Shown: positions 35,863 to 49,285 of the stretch, piece by piece | Layout: each line of letters begins with the position of its first letter | Numbering within the stretch: the first letter of the stretch is position 1 | Assembly (NCBI RefSeq): GCF_014839805.1 | Contig: NC_051126.1 | Coordinates: 6,890,609 to 6,954,608, forward strand | Direction of reading: 5' to 3' | Source of the DNA: Manduca sexta | Lineage: Eukaryota > Arthropoda > Insecta > Lepidoptera > Sphingidae | DNA length: 64,000 nt | The notes under the pieces: model-generated | Told to the model about the DNA's origin: nothing | The model's database searches: none | Seen by the model: the letters and a program-made list of their open reading frames with translations, nothing else | Made by a program: the position numbers and the translations under genes

Positions 35863-38159
35863 ATTGTCTATTCTAATTAGAAAGTATTTCAGTTTTATAT
35901 TAACTGATTATTGAAATAGATGACTATAAAACATTTGTTAAATATTACTACATAACTATTTATGGGACGTCTAACAACTATCTAAAATTCATGCATAAGG
36001 TAATTATCACTTGCCATAACAGTAAAGTTCCAAGATTAAACTTCAAACAATATATTGAATGTAGCAATAAAATTTATTATAATGTCAATTAAGACCCAGT
36101 AGATGCATTTAAAGGGTTACTAACGGTCGCCAGTACGGCCATAAAATATAACGAGAGTTTCCACTCCGCTAATGACGTCCGCACAGTTACTATGAAATTT
36201 TGTAAAGCAAACGGAAACAAGGGACGTGCATTTATTAAGAAATATAATTAGCTCGCAAATTTATTTAGCTCTTGTCTTCAAAAATCTTACGCATAACAAA
36301 TTTATTTTAATTAACTAAATGAGTAATTTAAATTGATATGCTATTCTTTGGAAATTTGTAAGTGAGAGTTCAAGATCGCGTAAAATAGATTATGTAAAAC
36401 ACGCCCTAAACACGGCAAAAATCCTTTTTTAACAATAACCTTGATCACGTTTTTTTCATCTTTTTGTCCACAATACATTGTTATATCTACTTTTACACAT
36501 GTGTCTCCCCAAAACATTTAATTCTATATGTACTTTTACAAATATGTTTTTAATACTAATATTAATGTTAACGCTACATCTTACCGTATATCAGTAATTC
36601 TCGTATGACATACATCTGCGTCATGTAGATAATTTTATGTCTCACTTTTATATTCTTGTTTATGGGCGAGGACAAGGGAGAGAAATAAAAAGTAATTGCG
36701 CAACTTGAGTAGCTCGAGGCAACTGAGACAACTAGGGCCATTAACCGCGTAAAATGACTTAGTCCTAATACATTGTGGCCATTCGTCCTGACCTCACCTG
36801 CCTTCTGATTAATTAGTGTTGGGAAAGAATTCATGGATCTTCTTAAAATGGCCAGCGGGCAGAATTAAATGGCCTGGAAAACGATAATCTGAAGTGTCGT
36901 AGGTTATAAAGAAATAATGTAAAATGGATTAGATTGCGCAAACGTGATTGTGGGTATTTATTAAAAGAAAAATCCTAAACGATTTCAAGATAATTTTAGA
37001 GAATTCTAAGTTAAGTAAGTAACTGTCTTTCATTTTGCCTCTAGTTTCTTCGTATGGTTTTGCAAACGAGGAAAGAAGGTATCTTAAGATCCTTAAAGTC
37101 GTTATTTGTCTGAAAAATTTGATACCTGTGCAACCACTGGGATTAACATATGATATTTCAACTTGAATCACGAAAGTAAACCTTTTGATATATGCAATGA
37201 ATTCAAATTTCAAACATACTTCAAAAATAAACATAAAAGCATCGCATACGAAATATCGAAATGCGAAGTACCTACGGCAAAATAACTGACGTATGCTAGT
37301 ACAATGTTGTCCAAATATAATTTCGACCAACGATTAAGTCACTGGAATGTGAATATACCTGTTGGATACCCTGGCTAGCCCTAGAAAAAGACTTATCACA
37401 CCGAATCACTGTGCCAGGTTTCCTTAAATAACGGGTAAAAAGATAGACTAAGAATACTCTATGGAAACATCATACTTTCTAAATCTATGGCTAAAATATA
37501 TCATGTAATTAGCAAGGTAAAGTAAGAATTCTGGTGCCAAAATCCCACTGCTAAAATATTTCGCACGAACTAATATAGACATAGATTATATAAACACAAA
37601 TTAAACGGCAACATTTAAACATCGTGAAAAGTTTTAAGCCCACTTTGTACGTGAAGTTTTTATCCAGCGTAATTAGCAAATTTAAACTCTAACGACTTGC
37701 CTTTCATCATATTTAACACAAAAAGATATTTTAAAATCATAATCTCTTTTCATGCAATGTATGCGGTTCGTTTCAAAAGTTTAATTTACGTAAGTGTGTT
37801 GAACCAAATTATGCTGTTAAAATATTTTTTGAATGCTTTTACAAAGTATAGATAACAAGACTTTTATAAAAAATCTGTCTACTGATCTATTTATACTTAT
37901 TTTTAAATGTACACTAGTATCTAAGGCTTTGAAGTTCTTTTCTTATCTTGTTTTATTTAAAGCGCATCTATAGGAATAATATTAACTTTTCAAGTCCCCT
38001 TAAATTATTCTCACGATATGTACAACTAAAAATATATCATAACATAAATAAACGTTTATATTTCCAAAGAAGGTCGAGTTAAAAGGCACTAATTTGGGCT
38101 ACCTTCCGTCTCATATCAGTCACAACTTCAATTTTGGTCAACTCTGATGCATTTCCTTT
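35863..38159. other. Intergenic DNA, nothing recognised
   Basis: The longest frame (minus, 36929-37330, 133 codons) is rich in Ile/Phe/Tyr with no recognisable domain and is judged random. Confidence 0.45.
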
Positions 38160-38310
38160 CACAGACTTTCCCGCCTCCTCAACCACCACTACTACTCTTG
38201 TAAACTACGATCAGCAGGGGTACGCATTAAAATGGCACCAAACGGTGAAGCTCGACGAGTCTTAGCGAACACCAATATGTCTTTATCCCGTAACGAAATC
38301 CATCCAATAA
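38160..38310. repeat. Dispersed repeat fragment related to 51.1-51.3 kb
   Basis: ACGATCAGCAGGGGTACGCA, GGTGAAGCTCGACGAGTCTT and GTCTTTATCCCGTAACGAAA correspond in order to the right half of the 51.1-51.3 kb copy. Confidence 0.45.
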
Positions 38311-38457
38311 CCTCTGATGTAATTGTCGAAATAAAAAGACCATAAAAATTTTACTCCTAGGCAAAGTTTCGAAAAAACTGAAAACAGCTAGCTGTTAGAT
38401 ATACTGAATTTGCGGTCACTAGACCATTGAAGCAATAAATTGTTATTTCATTACAAC

Positions 38458-38659
38458 TAGGGTTGTCAGGACCATGAGCTTTTCTATCGCTTGTCCGAGC
38501 AAGTAACAACTATGTGCGGTATTTGTCAGCCATTTACGTATGTAGCTCGCAGTTTCAAGTTGTGGCACGCCACTTCTTATTTCCGTGACCGTCCTCACCG
38601 AGACATTCGGGTGAACTGATTAACAAACCGGCTTTGTGGTTTTAATCCTGGCAACCCTA
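38458..38659. mobile_element. MITE-like element with imperfect terminal inverted repeats
   Basis: The left end TAGGGTTGTCAGGACC and the reverse complement of the right end (TAGGGTTGCCAGGATT) match at 13 of 16 positions. Length 202 bp and no coding capacity. No clear target duplication seen, so the superfamily is open. Confidence 0.5.
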
Positions 38660-39324
38660 ACTGCAGATCAAATTGAAAAAAAATGCTAAGTAAATTGTTT
38701 AACATTGTAATTTTTTTCTAGTAACAGGGAAATATGTGCAACATTGCAAACACCTATAAAGATAAAAAATTTATTCCATTTAACCCCGTACCCTTGTTCG
38801 TTGCACTACAAAAGATGTATTCATTCGTTCACCCATACCTATATCTGTAACAGTACGGCAGCGCAGTAGAGCGGAAAGCATCACCCTCTTTTCTTTATTA
38901 CCTACACGTATTCCAAATCAGATGAACGGCGATATTCGATTTCCTTATTTGTATGTTTTCTCTTCAAACATTCAATTCACCTTTGTTCCCAATTTACGAC
39001 TTCCAACCACTTCCACGCAATTTTGATACTTCTTTTACGGTTGAACTATTTTATTAGGTTCTTCTATTGACATAAATATATCAGTTGTAACTGTATTTAT
39101 ATATTGTTGTTAGTGGATCGTCAAAATATGTCCCTATTTACAACGCAACAGGACTCCATTTATATTCGTCATAATAATTATATTCGTAACTGTAACTTTC
39201 TCTAATAAATAAATGTTTTATATCTACGTAATTAGTTTATTTTTCTAAACATTTTACACACCTTAAAACAGACACAGTCCCATCACCATACTAGCGCATA
39301 AGATGTTTTTATAATAATGATTTC

Positions 39325-39540
39325 TTATGTTTACGCGAGTGTTACACTTGAAAATTAAACTATTTTTCGGATTTTTTCGCGGCTAATATACTATACAAAT
39401 AAGGTGTTGGTAATCCGAATAGTCAAAATTACAGTAGTTCGCCCCTTGGCCACGAAGGCTGCAAAGTCTGAAACGTTGAGAGTAAATTATAATATGAAAA
39501 ACCGCGATAAAATACGAAAAATAGTTTCATTATAAAATAT
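39325..39540 (+). repeat. CGACGTTTCG dispersed repeat
   Basis: Starts TTCTTATGTTTACGCGAGTG, then ACTATTTTTCGGATTTTTTC, GGCCACGAAGGCTGCAAAGT, AACGTTGAGAGTAAATTATA and ACCGCGATAAAATACG. Middle shortened relative to other copies. Confidence 0.55.
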
Positions 39541-42500
39541 ATTTTTTGTACTCTTTTCAATATCACAAACATTTGTTAAGAAACCGAATGCCATTACGTA
39601 TTTAATTATAACTAGGCGACATTCCTTAGAAAGGCGTCAAGAATATTATTTTGCCAGAGTCAAGTACTCACTGAATTCTCTCATTTGAGTGGCGACATAA
39701 ATCATCGTCAAACACACCTGACGGAGTCAGAGCGAAAAATATCAAAATGGCGGCTAATATCAACAAGTTCAAGTTACCTAAATACTAAGTATTAATAATA
39801 CAAAGGAATTCTGATATAAAAATAATAATTATTGTTGTATCAATTGATGAATAACTTACTATTGAGTAAAAATCAGTAAGAACTATCGTCAACAAGATGC
39901 ACCCGCATGCATGTAGTCAATATAGATTTAAAACAATTGGTATGTCCACCGTAATTATTATAATAAATCATCGATATATATAGGTTCGTCAGAATCAGAA
40001 TATACGTCAATGTTATAAATAATATTTTTTGGAAATACATATTTTTATGCTTGATTGACAGACTGACGACCTGCATTATATAGGAAATATGGTGAAATTC
40101 AAAATGATAGAAATCTACGGAAATGGCTCTCTGAAGACTTTTAACCAGATCGAATCCCAAATAAAATATTTTATTGTCAGGAAAAGTAAGTCTATTCTCG
40201 TTTAAATATAACTTAAATAATTACTGCACGTATTTTCCTATTTATTTCGGTTAATAAAACCCACATGACGTTCATTTCGTTTTTATATCTAGATTTTATA
40301 CACCGAACATTACTGTTGTACGTTTTCTTTTCTTAAACACTAGTATTTCATTCCTTATTCCTTAGAAAACAACGTCTAAACATGATAACAACCACACCGA
40401 CTCTAAAGGCATAGACGTTGCTTCCTCGGAACTTTCTGAAATGTTTTATTTACGTGTGTTAGAGTGCATAAGCTTATTCTCAGATCGTGGGCGGCACTAA
40501 GAAGCCGTGTTCAGGCGACAAATCCCATCGCAAGCTGCACCCTTACGGCTCTGTCTAGACGCCCCCGTACTTATCCTCAGATTTATTAAGAATTTTTATC
40601 ATAAGTTCCAACGTTTCAGTAAAATTTTGCTTTTAAGTGTTGATGACACGCTCGGTAATGGGATGATAAATATTTCCAAGAACTGTCACTGTTGAAAATT
40701 GTGGTAATTGGGTTAATGCTTATCTTTTGATATTTTTATTTCAATATTAAGTCTTTTTAGGCGTTGTGCAGACGCTTTATGGTTACCAAGTAAACATGAA
40801 TGATATTTGCTAAAATTGTTTAAGCAAACGACAGCGTCTGTACAACTCCTTATCCACCAAATAAATTTGGTGTTATCAACACAAAGGTGCAGTACACCTA
40901 TCAAAAATATTACTTTGTCACCTTACTCATTAACTAATCGACTACAAGGCGTAAGCAACCAACACACGAGGCGTTTAAATCGGCTGCAGCGTAATCAAGT
41001 TTGCTGTAAACATAGTTCTGATTAGCAGAACGTTTTCCAAATACACTACGACGCTTCGCAAAGGAGCTCGTTGACAAGGAAAGCAAGCAATGCCATCAAG
41101 ACGTTAATTTTACATTTAATTAGTCCAATTGGCTGGGCCGAGGCTGCTGCGTTCCGTGGTGCGAGACGAACTGATAATTTAGGTTGGAATTTTTATGTCT
41201 ATTACTAAGTTTACACTAGCAAGTTCTTGCAGTAATATATTGCGCAAGAACTTCCTGTTGCTTTCAACTATTGGAAATATTACAAAAGTTCTATACACAT
41301 GCGACTTGCCGCGAGTTCTTCAATCGTCAAAATTAGCAGAAATTATCTTACCGTGATTCGACTTGAAATCGAATTCTACAAGTTTTCATACTAATCGAAA
41401 CCTCGCTTATGGCATCTTATCGTTAATGTAAATAGTTTTATAATTATTCAAGCCTCTAGGTCTATAATAACAGATTGTGTAAAACCATTTTTGCTAACCA
41501 TTATCTACCTATATTAAAACAACTAGCTACGTAAACCACTTCAATGAAACAAATTGTAAAGAAACTCTTCTCCAACAAGGTTGAAAATAAAATATCATTT
41601 CAGTGAAGAACTACAGACCTTTTTTAAATTGTAGCAAATTATTTTAAACAAAGAATATTCAAGAATCATTTTAAAATAGTTATTTAGTGGCCGGCATACC
41701 TGAGTCTTAAGTTTTTTTAAATTTCCACGTTCAATGTTAAAGGATTCTTGCTTTAACGTAAAAAAGCGAGTAGTGAAACGTTTTTACAAAAGGATACTGT
41801 GTGCTAAAGAAATTACCGCGCTAATATCAAACACAAAGCTTTTTACCTAGTCTTCTTTATTTTTAATGGAAAATGTTAACGGAGTTTTTAAAGCAATATT
41901 GATCTCATTTTATTCTTTACGTGGTAAAGTGGAGACGTGGGTTCCGAATACCTTATTCATGTAATTTATTTAAAAACATTTCACATTTTCAATTTTCTCT
42001 TGACTTATTTAAGACCTTCCCGTGCCTAAAATGACTGATATTCAATGTTTTCTAACGTTGATTTTAGAGTTACACCCTGTTCAATCAGATGTTTCTATGA
42101 TTTGATAATACGAACTATTTAAATCAAAGCAAAACGTTGAGAATTTCTCAATAGAATTCTACATAATAGTTGAACCACATACATTAGTCCACATCACAGA
42201 GATTCCAGCGAAAATTCAAAGCCCATCCTTCGGTTATACGCCATACAACTCTTTGACAACGGATTCAGGGTAATGTCTTTGAGAGACATCGATTTATATT
42301 TAATCCGAAGAAAACTCTATTTATGATAGCGGGGAAAGATTTAACAATAAAGAGGTTGTCCATTTATATAAATTTGCTTGTAATTTTATGTTCCTGTATT
42401 TCAAGATAAGGTATTATTTATAGTTTTATTGCTTAACAGTTATAAACTATATTTCATAGCAATCAAGATAAGTTTATGTTAAGCCAGGGTGAAGGCGAAA

Positions 42501-44557
42501 ACATCTGTTTGTTTAATTAATATCATGGAATTGAAACTTCAATGCGAACAAACACATCACAGACTAAAATAAATTGAATTAAGCCAAGCATAAATGGTCG
42601 TTTTCTCGAAAACATAAAAAGAAATTTATCTGATAAACATAAGGGAATAAATCAAGAGAAAACGTTAGATTTTTGGCAAGCAAATTTAAATAATTTCAGA
42701 AATCCAAAATAAATCTACAAATTCTATTTCTTAAATTCTATTAGATATTTAATCTAGACTTGAGCGGGAAGCGCTAGTCGCTTGTAAAAATCTTTTGTGT
42801 TGAACATGGAGAGCAAAACACATTAAAAGACTAGTCTATCCGTCTCCGACTTAAACCGTATGAATAGACGTTAACGATGTCCGAATCACTAGGGAAATTA
42901 CCTACAACGTAGTTTATACCTATGCACATTCAAATAGCTGCACTAATTCGCAGACTAAAGAGTTCAATTCAATTAATCTGCCTACATTTTGAAATCTGGA
43001 ATACTTAATGGCGCTTTAGACTTAAAGCCTAATTTAGATTAAATGGGATTAAAGATAAGTACCTACTTATCTCTGTCGTTTTAAGTCAGTGGTAGATATC
43101 AATTCTTGATTTTAAATACTTAAGCCTACGAACTTGATTCTGAGAATACGTTTTGGATTTCATGATGAATGTATAAAGATATGAATTAGTTGTGTTTGTT
43201 TCTTTTATAGAATAAGCTGATAATGTTAAAAGTTTGTACAGAGTTATCGTTGATATTCTATGAAGGTAATAAGATCAGATTGAACCTATTTTTTTGTTAC
43301 TGCAATGTCTACGTACAAAATAAATAAACTATAATTTTTTTTTAATAATAATATCGTCGTCACCACAACTCTACAAGATAGGAATTTACAAATCATTAAA
43401 GCGACATAAAGCTAGAAAATCATATTGGAAACGAGACGCATCGGTTCGAGAGACGATTAGTGCAATATTTTCCCCAAAGAGGAGCGTGGTCGTAGTGAAA
43501 GGAACCAGTCCTCGGGTGGGAGTTCACATTGCTTTATGATTTAACCTTTGGAGAAACCTGCCCGAAGAGTGCACTTCGCCAAGCAATTTTATTTTAACGG
43601 TATTTCTTTAACCAAAATATATTTTGTGTATTTTTGTACTTTAATTGAAGGATTTATTTAATATTTTTTCTATTATATCACGCGTGTTGATATTGACAGT
43701 AACTGACGAGTGCCGCACTTATAATATCAATTTTACATTTTATAGAGCTGCAAATTGTTTTACAGTATATAACGTAGTCATGCATACGTTAACAACTATT
43801 TTACCACTATAAGGAAAAAGGACGTTTCTACATAATTTATATAAAACAAAATTAGATTCGTATTTTTTTACTGATTACGAATATGTATTTAACTCAATGA
43901 AAAAAACTCCTTTTTTATAATGAAGGCAGTATCATCGCAACCAGAGACCTCAACTATTCCAACTAAAATAGACACATTGTACTCCAGTAAAAAAATAGAA
44001 GGAATATAGACAAAAATCATACAACGTGTAATTGGTCTTATAACTTCAAACGTTCTCTTGAGATAACCATGAAAATACTAAAGTAACAACGAACTCTACA
44101 CTAAGTAAAAATGCTTTGAAACTAACATTGGCTTCACCTAAATGTGTTCCGAGCGTCGAAACTATGCTGTGTTGGTTGTCAAATCCCAACAGTCGTTAAG
44201 CCCCGTCAGAATATCTGCGGATGGGTGAACAATTTTGCGTTAACTCGCCAGTAGGCTAGATCCTTCCATCAGTCCATATTGTGGTAAAATACTAGATTGA
44301 ACGTTAAATCTATGAAATATGGAAGGTAGATTTTGTTATAGTTTACTCAATGCAGCTAGGTTTCTAATTCTAATAATACTATTTTTAATTACGTACACTA
44401 ACACCGTACCGCGTGAACTGGTATTATATTTTTTTCAAAAGTAAATCAACTATACCAGCTAAATAAAAACCATACAAATTGCTACCACACGATCGTTCTT
44501 AGAGTACATAAAAGCCATAAGAGTTACCACAACACAAATGTTGTAATAATAATCAGC
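39541..44557. other. Intergenic AT-rich DNA
   Basis: Only the inverted repeat at 41221-41253 was noted. No exons recognised. Confidence 0.45.
41221..41253. repeat. Perfect 10-bp inverted repeat
   Basis: AAGTTCTTGC (41221-41230) and GCAAGAACTT (41244-41253) around a 13-nt AT-rich loop. Confidence 0.6.
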
Positions 44558-45147
44558 CCCGTATTATATACTGCCCCACTACTGAGGTACAGGCCTATTA
44601 CTGAGAGGAATCAGTTTTTAAACCACAACGCTGGTCTAGTGCGGATTGGTAGACTTCATATACACTATAGAGTAGTGGTGAATGGTCCACATTACCCGAT
44701 TTCTGCCGGCTTCCCTTTCGTGATTTATGTAAAATCTAATTTTTCTTATAACGATTTCCAGTCCGCATTTTTTCATATTATTAGTAACTATAAGTTGTGT
44801 TGGGTTTCTTTGCGGAAAATTTAACCCTTCGCCATTGTTATAGAGAACATCCCAGGTATGCAGGTTTTCTTACTATGTTTTCCTTCATCTTTAAAACAAG
44901 CGATAATTGACAAAGTTTGTCACATAACTTTAGAAAATTGAAATAAAAACTAAAAACTATTTAACGGATTTTATCGTAGTTTTTTATATTATTATTTTCT
45001 CCCGACGTTTCGAAGACTTTGCACGCTTCATGGTCACGGGGGGGACTGAGGTGTTGTTCATCCATTTATCCAATGTCTAACATTCGCGTAAACATAAGAA
45101 ATCATTATGCAATCTTTAGAAAAGTCAGAGGTGCATGCGTTTGGGTT
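44558..45147 (-). mobile_element. SINE family II copy interrupted by two insertions
   Basis: Family II sequence occurs in blocks 44558-44680, about 44845-44936 and 45114-45147. Unrelated AT-rich DNA fills about 44681-44840, and a copy of the CGACGTTTCG repeat fills about 44937-45113. The last is bounded by CTTTAGAAAA at 44927-44936 and 45114-45123, a likely target duplication. Confidence 0.62.
44937..45113 (-). repeat. CGACGTTTCG dispersed repeat inserted in a SINE
   Basis: Contains AACGGATTTTATCGTAGTTT, TTTTCTCCCGACGTTTCGAA, CTTCATGGTCACGG and CATTCGCGTAAACATAAGAA. Flanked by a 10-bp direct repeat. Relatives at 15742-15975 and 39325-39540. Confidence 0.6.
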
Positions 45148-46169
45148 TTGTTTTAACTTAATTAAAAATATTAAATAACAGTAAGTATGCTGTTACTGAA
45201 GACACTGGCAAGCAAGGATTTTTGGAAATTACCAGCTAAGGGGTTAACTCCTATCGAAAACACGGCTATTATAAAACTGTTACGAAATTGAGTTAAGAAC
45301 ACTGACGGACAACCGTTTAGGAAGTTTCTCTACTACATAATTGATTTTATATTATGCTAACTATTTGCCAGGCTTTAGTGGACTTCAGGTTGTGATAAAT
45401 ATTTTTAAAGTCATAGATTCTGGGATTCATGTCACTCTACCAAATTTCATTAAAATTAGGTTCTACGGTTTAGAAATGGAAGTACATGTTACTTTCGAAT
45501 TTGTAACATGAATAATTTATAATAGGGAGTTTATTTTGTGCGTGTTTGCAAACCACACTATAACGACTGAATTAATACTTCTAACTCATATAACCTCGTC
45601 GGAGCAATAAATATATATTGTTATTTATACAACATAAACAAGAACGCATAATAGGCAACGCAATATTACAACCATCCCTCACTCGAAACTACACGACCGG
45701 AGACGCAAACAAAGCCTAGTCTTTAAAAGTCGGTAAGTATGTATTCTTTAGAATTTGTGTACTTTTAACTCTGTCTAGCCAACGTAATCCCTGAATTCTG
45801 TCTGCATTTAATCTTCTCTTAAATAGTTTCATTTACTTTTAAGCGTTCCCGGTTATGCTAAAGATTTTTATACAGACAACGCAATATTATACCATGAAAT
45901 CAACGTTTGCCAGCTTTAAACAGTAGATTAAGTACTTAGTGTGCGGGGTTTATTCACTATTGTGCGGTTAGTAAGTCGTCTATATTCTAGTTTGATGTAA
46001 TAAGGTTTTAATATGCCCTTATTGCTCCTAAAGTTACGTCCAAATGGCCGAAATAAATGTGTTTATAAAATCGTGTGAATACTTCATTGATCGATTTTTG
46101 ACATTGGTTAATAATAATAATTTATTGTAATGCGCAGTAAAAACATAGTGTTTGGAATTGACATATTCA
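45148..46169. other. Intergenic AT-rich DNA, nothing recognised
   Basis: A small palindrome CATGTTAC...GTAACATG near 45485-45510 is the only structure seen. Confidence 0.45.
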
Positions 46170-46390
46170 GGGACATTTTGACATTGCGTTAATAGATTAA
46201 TAAACATACTCGTCTTTACGTCCGTTAACATTGTGCCAAGAATCATTCATGAGTAACGAATATTTTCACCAAAAATTCCAGTTTTGTCTGATTTTTTAAA
46301 TAGTTATGTAGGTGTTTTTCTAAGTGAAAGTGTGATTTTGCAGCTACGACCTATTCTCTTAGAGTAACAATGGCATTAGGAAATGTAATG
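46170..46390. repeat. Dispersed ~220-bp repeat, copy 2 of 3
   Basis: ACATTTTGACATTGCGTTAA, ACATTGTGCCAAGAATCATT, AAGTGAAAGTGTGATTTTGC and TCTCTTAGAGTAACAATGGC, collinear with the other copies. Confidence 0.62.
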
Positions 46391-47547
46391 TAAAGTATTT
46401 TTTTGTGCTTTTATTTAGTAACGCAATATCAAAATGGCGCTGTATTTTAGTAAATTATTACATTTCATGTAATTTCTATAAGCTAATAACCACTAAGGTA
46501 AAATCGATACCGATGTTGCTATGCTGTTGATGTTCATAAGACACTTAACCAAGTTTCTAAAATTCGAATTATTCCTAGAGGTGTTTCGGAGTATAACTAT
46601 TCGGAACTGCATCGCACGCTTAAATAGTTTAGGATCCGGGAACAGATGGGGCAACTAACTCCGTGATTTCACACCAGTCACCGCGCAGACGTGAGGCTCT
46701 GATAGGCACATTTAATGGGGTGTTTACGCGAAGTTGCATTCATGAAGTCTATGAATATTGTTAGTTTATTATTTGATGTATTGAAATGTTAAATGTCTAA
46801 ATCTTGATGTTAAATTATTACACATACGTGAGAACCGCGGTAACTGAGACTGTTATCCTAAAGTCATAAGCGATACTGTTTTTTATGCATTTATTTGGGA
46901 CTTTGTCATTTAGTTATAAGGGATACGTTGTTATAACCGAAGTCGTTATAACTAGATTCCACTGCACTAATTTTGTTGATGGAATTATTACTTATAAAAT
47001 GAAAAATATCATAAAGAATAAAACGAGGTAATAAAGAAAACTATAAATTTATTACTGATTTTAAATTTAGAATTGCTTAACTTTTTAAAAATATCTAACG
47101 GTAAACGCATCTTATCTATTATCAAACATTATTAGGCACACAACTTCACCTAGAAACTGAAAAATATCGACTTCACCAAACAGTGTTACCACTAAGACTA
47201 TCACTCTGAATAAAATGTGAATGGACGCTTACTAGACGCTTCTAAAACCCCAAGAGTATCGAAAACAAACGTCGCTTGTCACGTCCGTATGTAACAGTAT
47301 ATTTGAGTATATGCAATGTTTGCCGATGGAAATAGTAAATAAACAAGGTATCGCGTTGCCAAGTACCTTGTGCATCTGTTTACAAGTTTTATACTTGCTT
47401 CTTGTATTACAAAGAGTTCCGGAGACAGTGTGTATTCTATTACTACTTACTAGGTCGTATTAATAGTATCTAGATACCTACTAGTTTTGTTTAAACTAAC
47501 TAATATTATATAGGCAAAAGTTCGTGAAAATGTTTGGGTGTTTGCAG
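46391..47547. other. Intergenic AT-rich DNA, nothing recognised
   Basis: No frames, exons or repeats that I can support. Confidence 0.45.
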
Positions 47548-47716
47548 AAGCGGCCTTAGGGGGAAGTGAACCCGGGCAACAGCCCGGGGCCTCGCACCTT
47601 ACAGGGCCTCATGCAGTGCCTAAGAGGACCTTTTTTACGATCTTACCAAACTGTTAAAATCGGGATACTTTTTTTTGCTTAAGCCTGGGGCCTCGCGTCG
47701 TTTAGTGCCGCCACTG
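47548..47716. repeat. GC-rich dispersed repeat (GGGGCCTCG motif)
   Basis: GCGGCCTTAGG...CCCGGGCAACAGCCCGGGG forms a hairpin (47571-47589), and GGGGCCTCGC recurs near 47687 before TTAGTGCCGCCACTGG. I recall this sequence type from insect and other invertebrate repeats. No frame. Confidence 0.45.
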
Positions 47717-48017
47717 GGTATTTGTTAGCAGTAAACGCAGGAAGAGCTTAACTTCGACTAAATTTAGCTCACAGATTGCCCATGTTCTGAATTAATACAA
47801 AAACTATTGTCCCGATAATTTACTCCCATAGATGACGTTATGGATTACTACAGTGTTTTAAGAACTTTTGTAGTGAGAGAGGCGTCTACGCAGGCGAAGC
47901 TGCCAGTAGCACCTAGTAAATTATATAAATGGCATAGCACATTTGGCAACTTTTTTAACGCAGGTAAATAAACCAATACGCGTAAGTTTCTGAGACTCGT
48001 TTGGCTTTTTTATAAAT

Positions 48018-48165
48018 ATTTAGGTCGTAGTATTAGCTCAGAGTCTGGAATTTATGCCCGATATGACGACTGGCTCGCTCTCTATCGCAACATGGGACGG
48101 AATACATACGGCAGAAAGTTGATGCATACCCGTTCGAGGATAAAATGCCTATGTAAGTATGTGTG
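48018..48165 (+). mobile_element. SINE family I fragment
   Basis: 3' body only: GTCTGGAATTTATGCCCGATAT, CATGGGACGGAATACATACGGC and GAGGATAAAATGCCTATG; the tRNA-like head is missing or decayed. Confidence 0.6.
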
Positions 48166-48574
48166 TGAAAAATTGGGTATTACCCAAGCACGGAATTTAC
48201 TTATTTAAATTTAATAACATCATGACTTTAAATTAATAATAAATTACCTTTTTATTATTCTTAAATAATTAAAATCAATTTCCCTGTTATGAAATTAAAA
48301 GGACAACAGTAGAACATATTTCTAACTTTATCCTCCGCTGAACAGGCTAAGAATACGAAACGCCTTAATTAAATTAAAATACAACGCCATAAAATCTCGG
48401 AGGCTTCACTTAATTTAACGGCTATGGTAATAATTTAAGTGTACTATCTGAAATTGCTGTTGTAAATAGAATCACTAACATTGCTTTATTATTATTTGTA
48501 AGTTGTAGACGTTGAACAACTAGTAAAATTACTACAAAAAAATGGTAAGAAATCCCGAAAGGTAAATGATTAGA

Positions 48575-49005
48575 GACTCTTTAATAACTCGAATAAATAG
48601 GTTAAACAATAATAATATATATTGTTGTATTATTTAAAATAAAAGTAATAACCTTATATTATCGTCCTTTAAAGGAGGTTGCTTGCGTTGTGATGAATTA
48701 ATAACACCTACACTAAAGTCTTTAATGGCTTTTAACACTAAATAGGTTAAAAAATAATAAGATATTTTGCCGTATTATTTAAACTAAAAGTAAATAACCT
48801 TATATTATCGTCCTTTAAAGGAGGTTGCTTGCTTTGTGATAAATTAATAACACCTACACTAAAGTCTTTAATGGCTTGTAACACTAAATAGGTTAAACAA
48901 TAACAAGATATATTATTGTATTATTTAAAATAAAAGTAATAACCTTATACTGTCGTCCTTTAGAGGAGGTTGCTTGCTTTGTGATACATTAATAACTCCT
49001 ACACT
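48575..49005 (+). repeat. Tandem array, three units of 145 bp
   Basis: GGTTAAACAAT-type unit starts at 48601, 48746 and 48891, exactly 145 bp apart. Each unit has CCTTATATTATCGTCCTTTA, GGAGGTTGCTTGC and ACACCTACACTA. The third unit stops at about 49005 and a diverged partial unit precedes 48601. Confidence 0.87.
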
Positions 49006-49162
49006 AGTGGCGAAGGGTGACATTTTCCAAAAGGGAGCCCGACACAACATAAAGGTACTACTAATATGCATAAATGCGGTAAGATACGAAAGAAAATCGC
49101 GTTATATGAACCTTTCGCTACTGACTTACACATATAGGTATATACGACTAGATAATATATAA

Positions 49163-49285
49163 AGGAGAGGGTCGCCGGAGTCCGATGGATGAGGGCGGCC
49201 CAGAACCGGTCCCTATGGCGCTCAATGGGGCAGGCCTATGTCCAGCAGTGGACGATTCGAGGGCTGAAATGATGAATATATAAAG
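49163..49285 (+). mobile_element. LINE 3' tail
   Basis: A GC-rich block in which ATGGGGCAGGCCTATGTCC-type sequence and TCCAGCAGTGGAC are followed by TGA and an ATGATGAATATATAA tail. Same family as the minus-strand copy at 63.3-63.45 kb. It directly follows the 145-bp tandem array. Confidence 0.65.

Noticed and set aside
36929..37330. Longest frame outside exon M (133 codons, minus strand)
   Set aside because: AT-driven composition (Ile, Phe, Tyr, Lys), no domain, no splice or promoter context.
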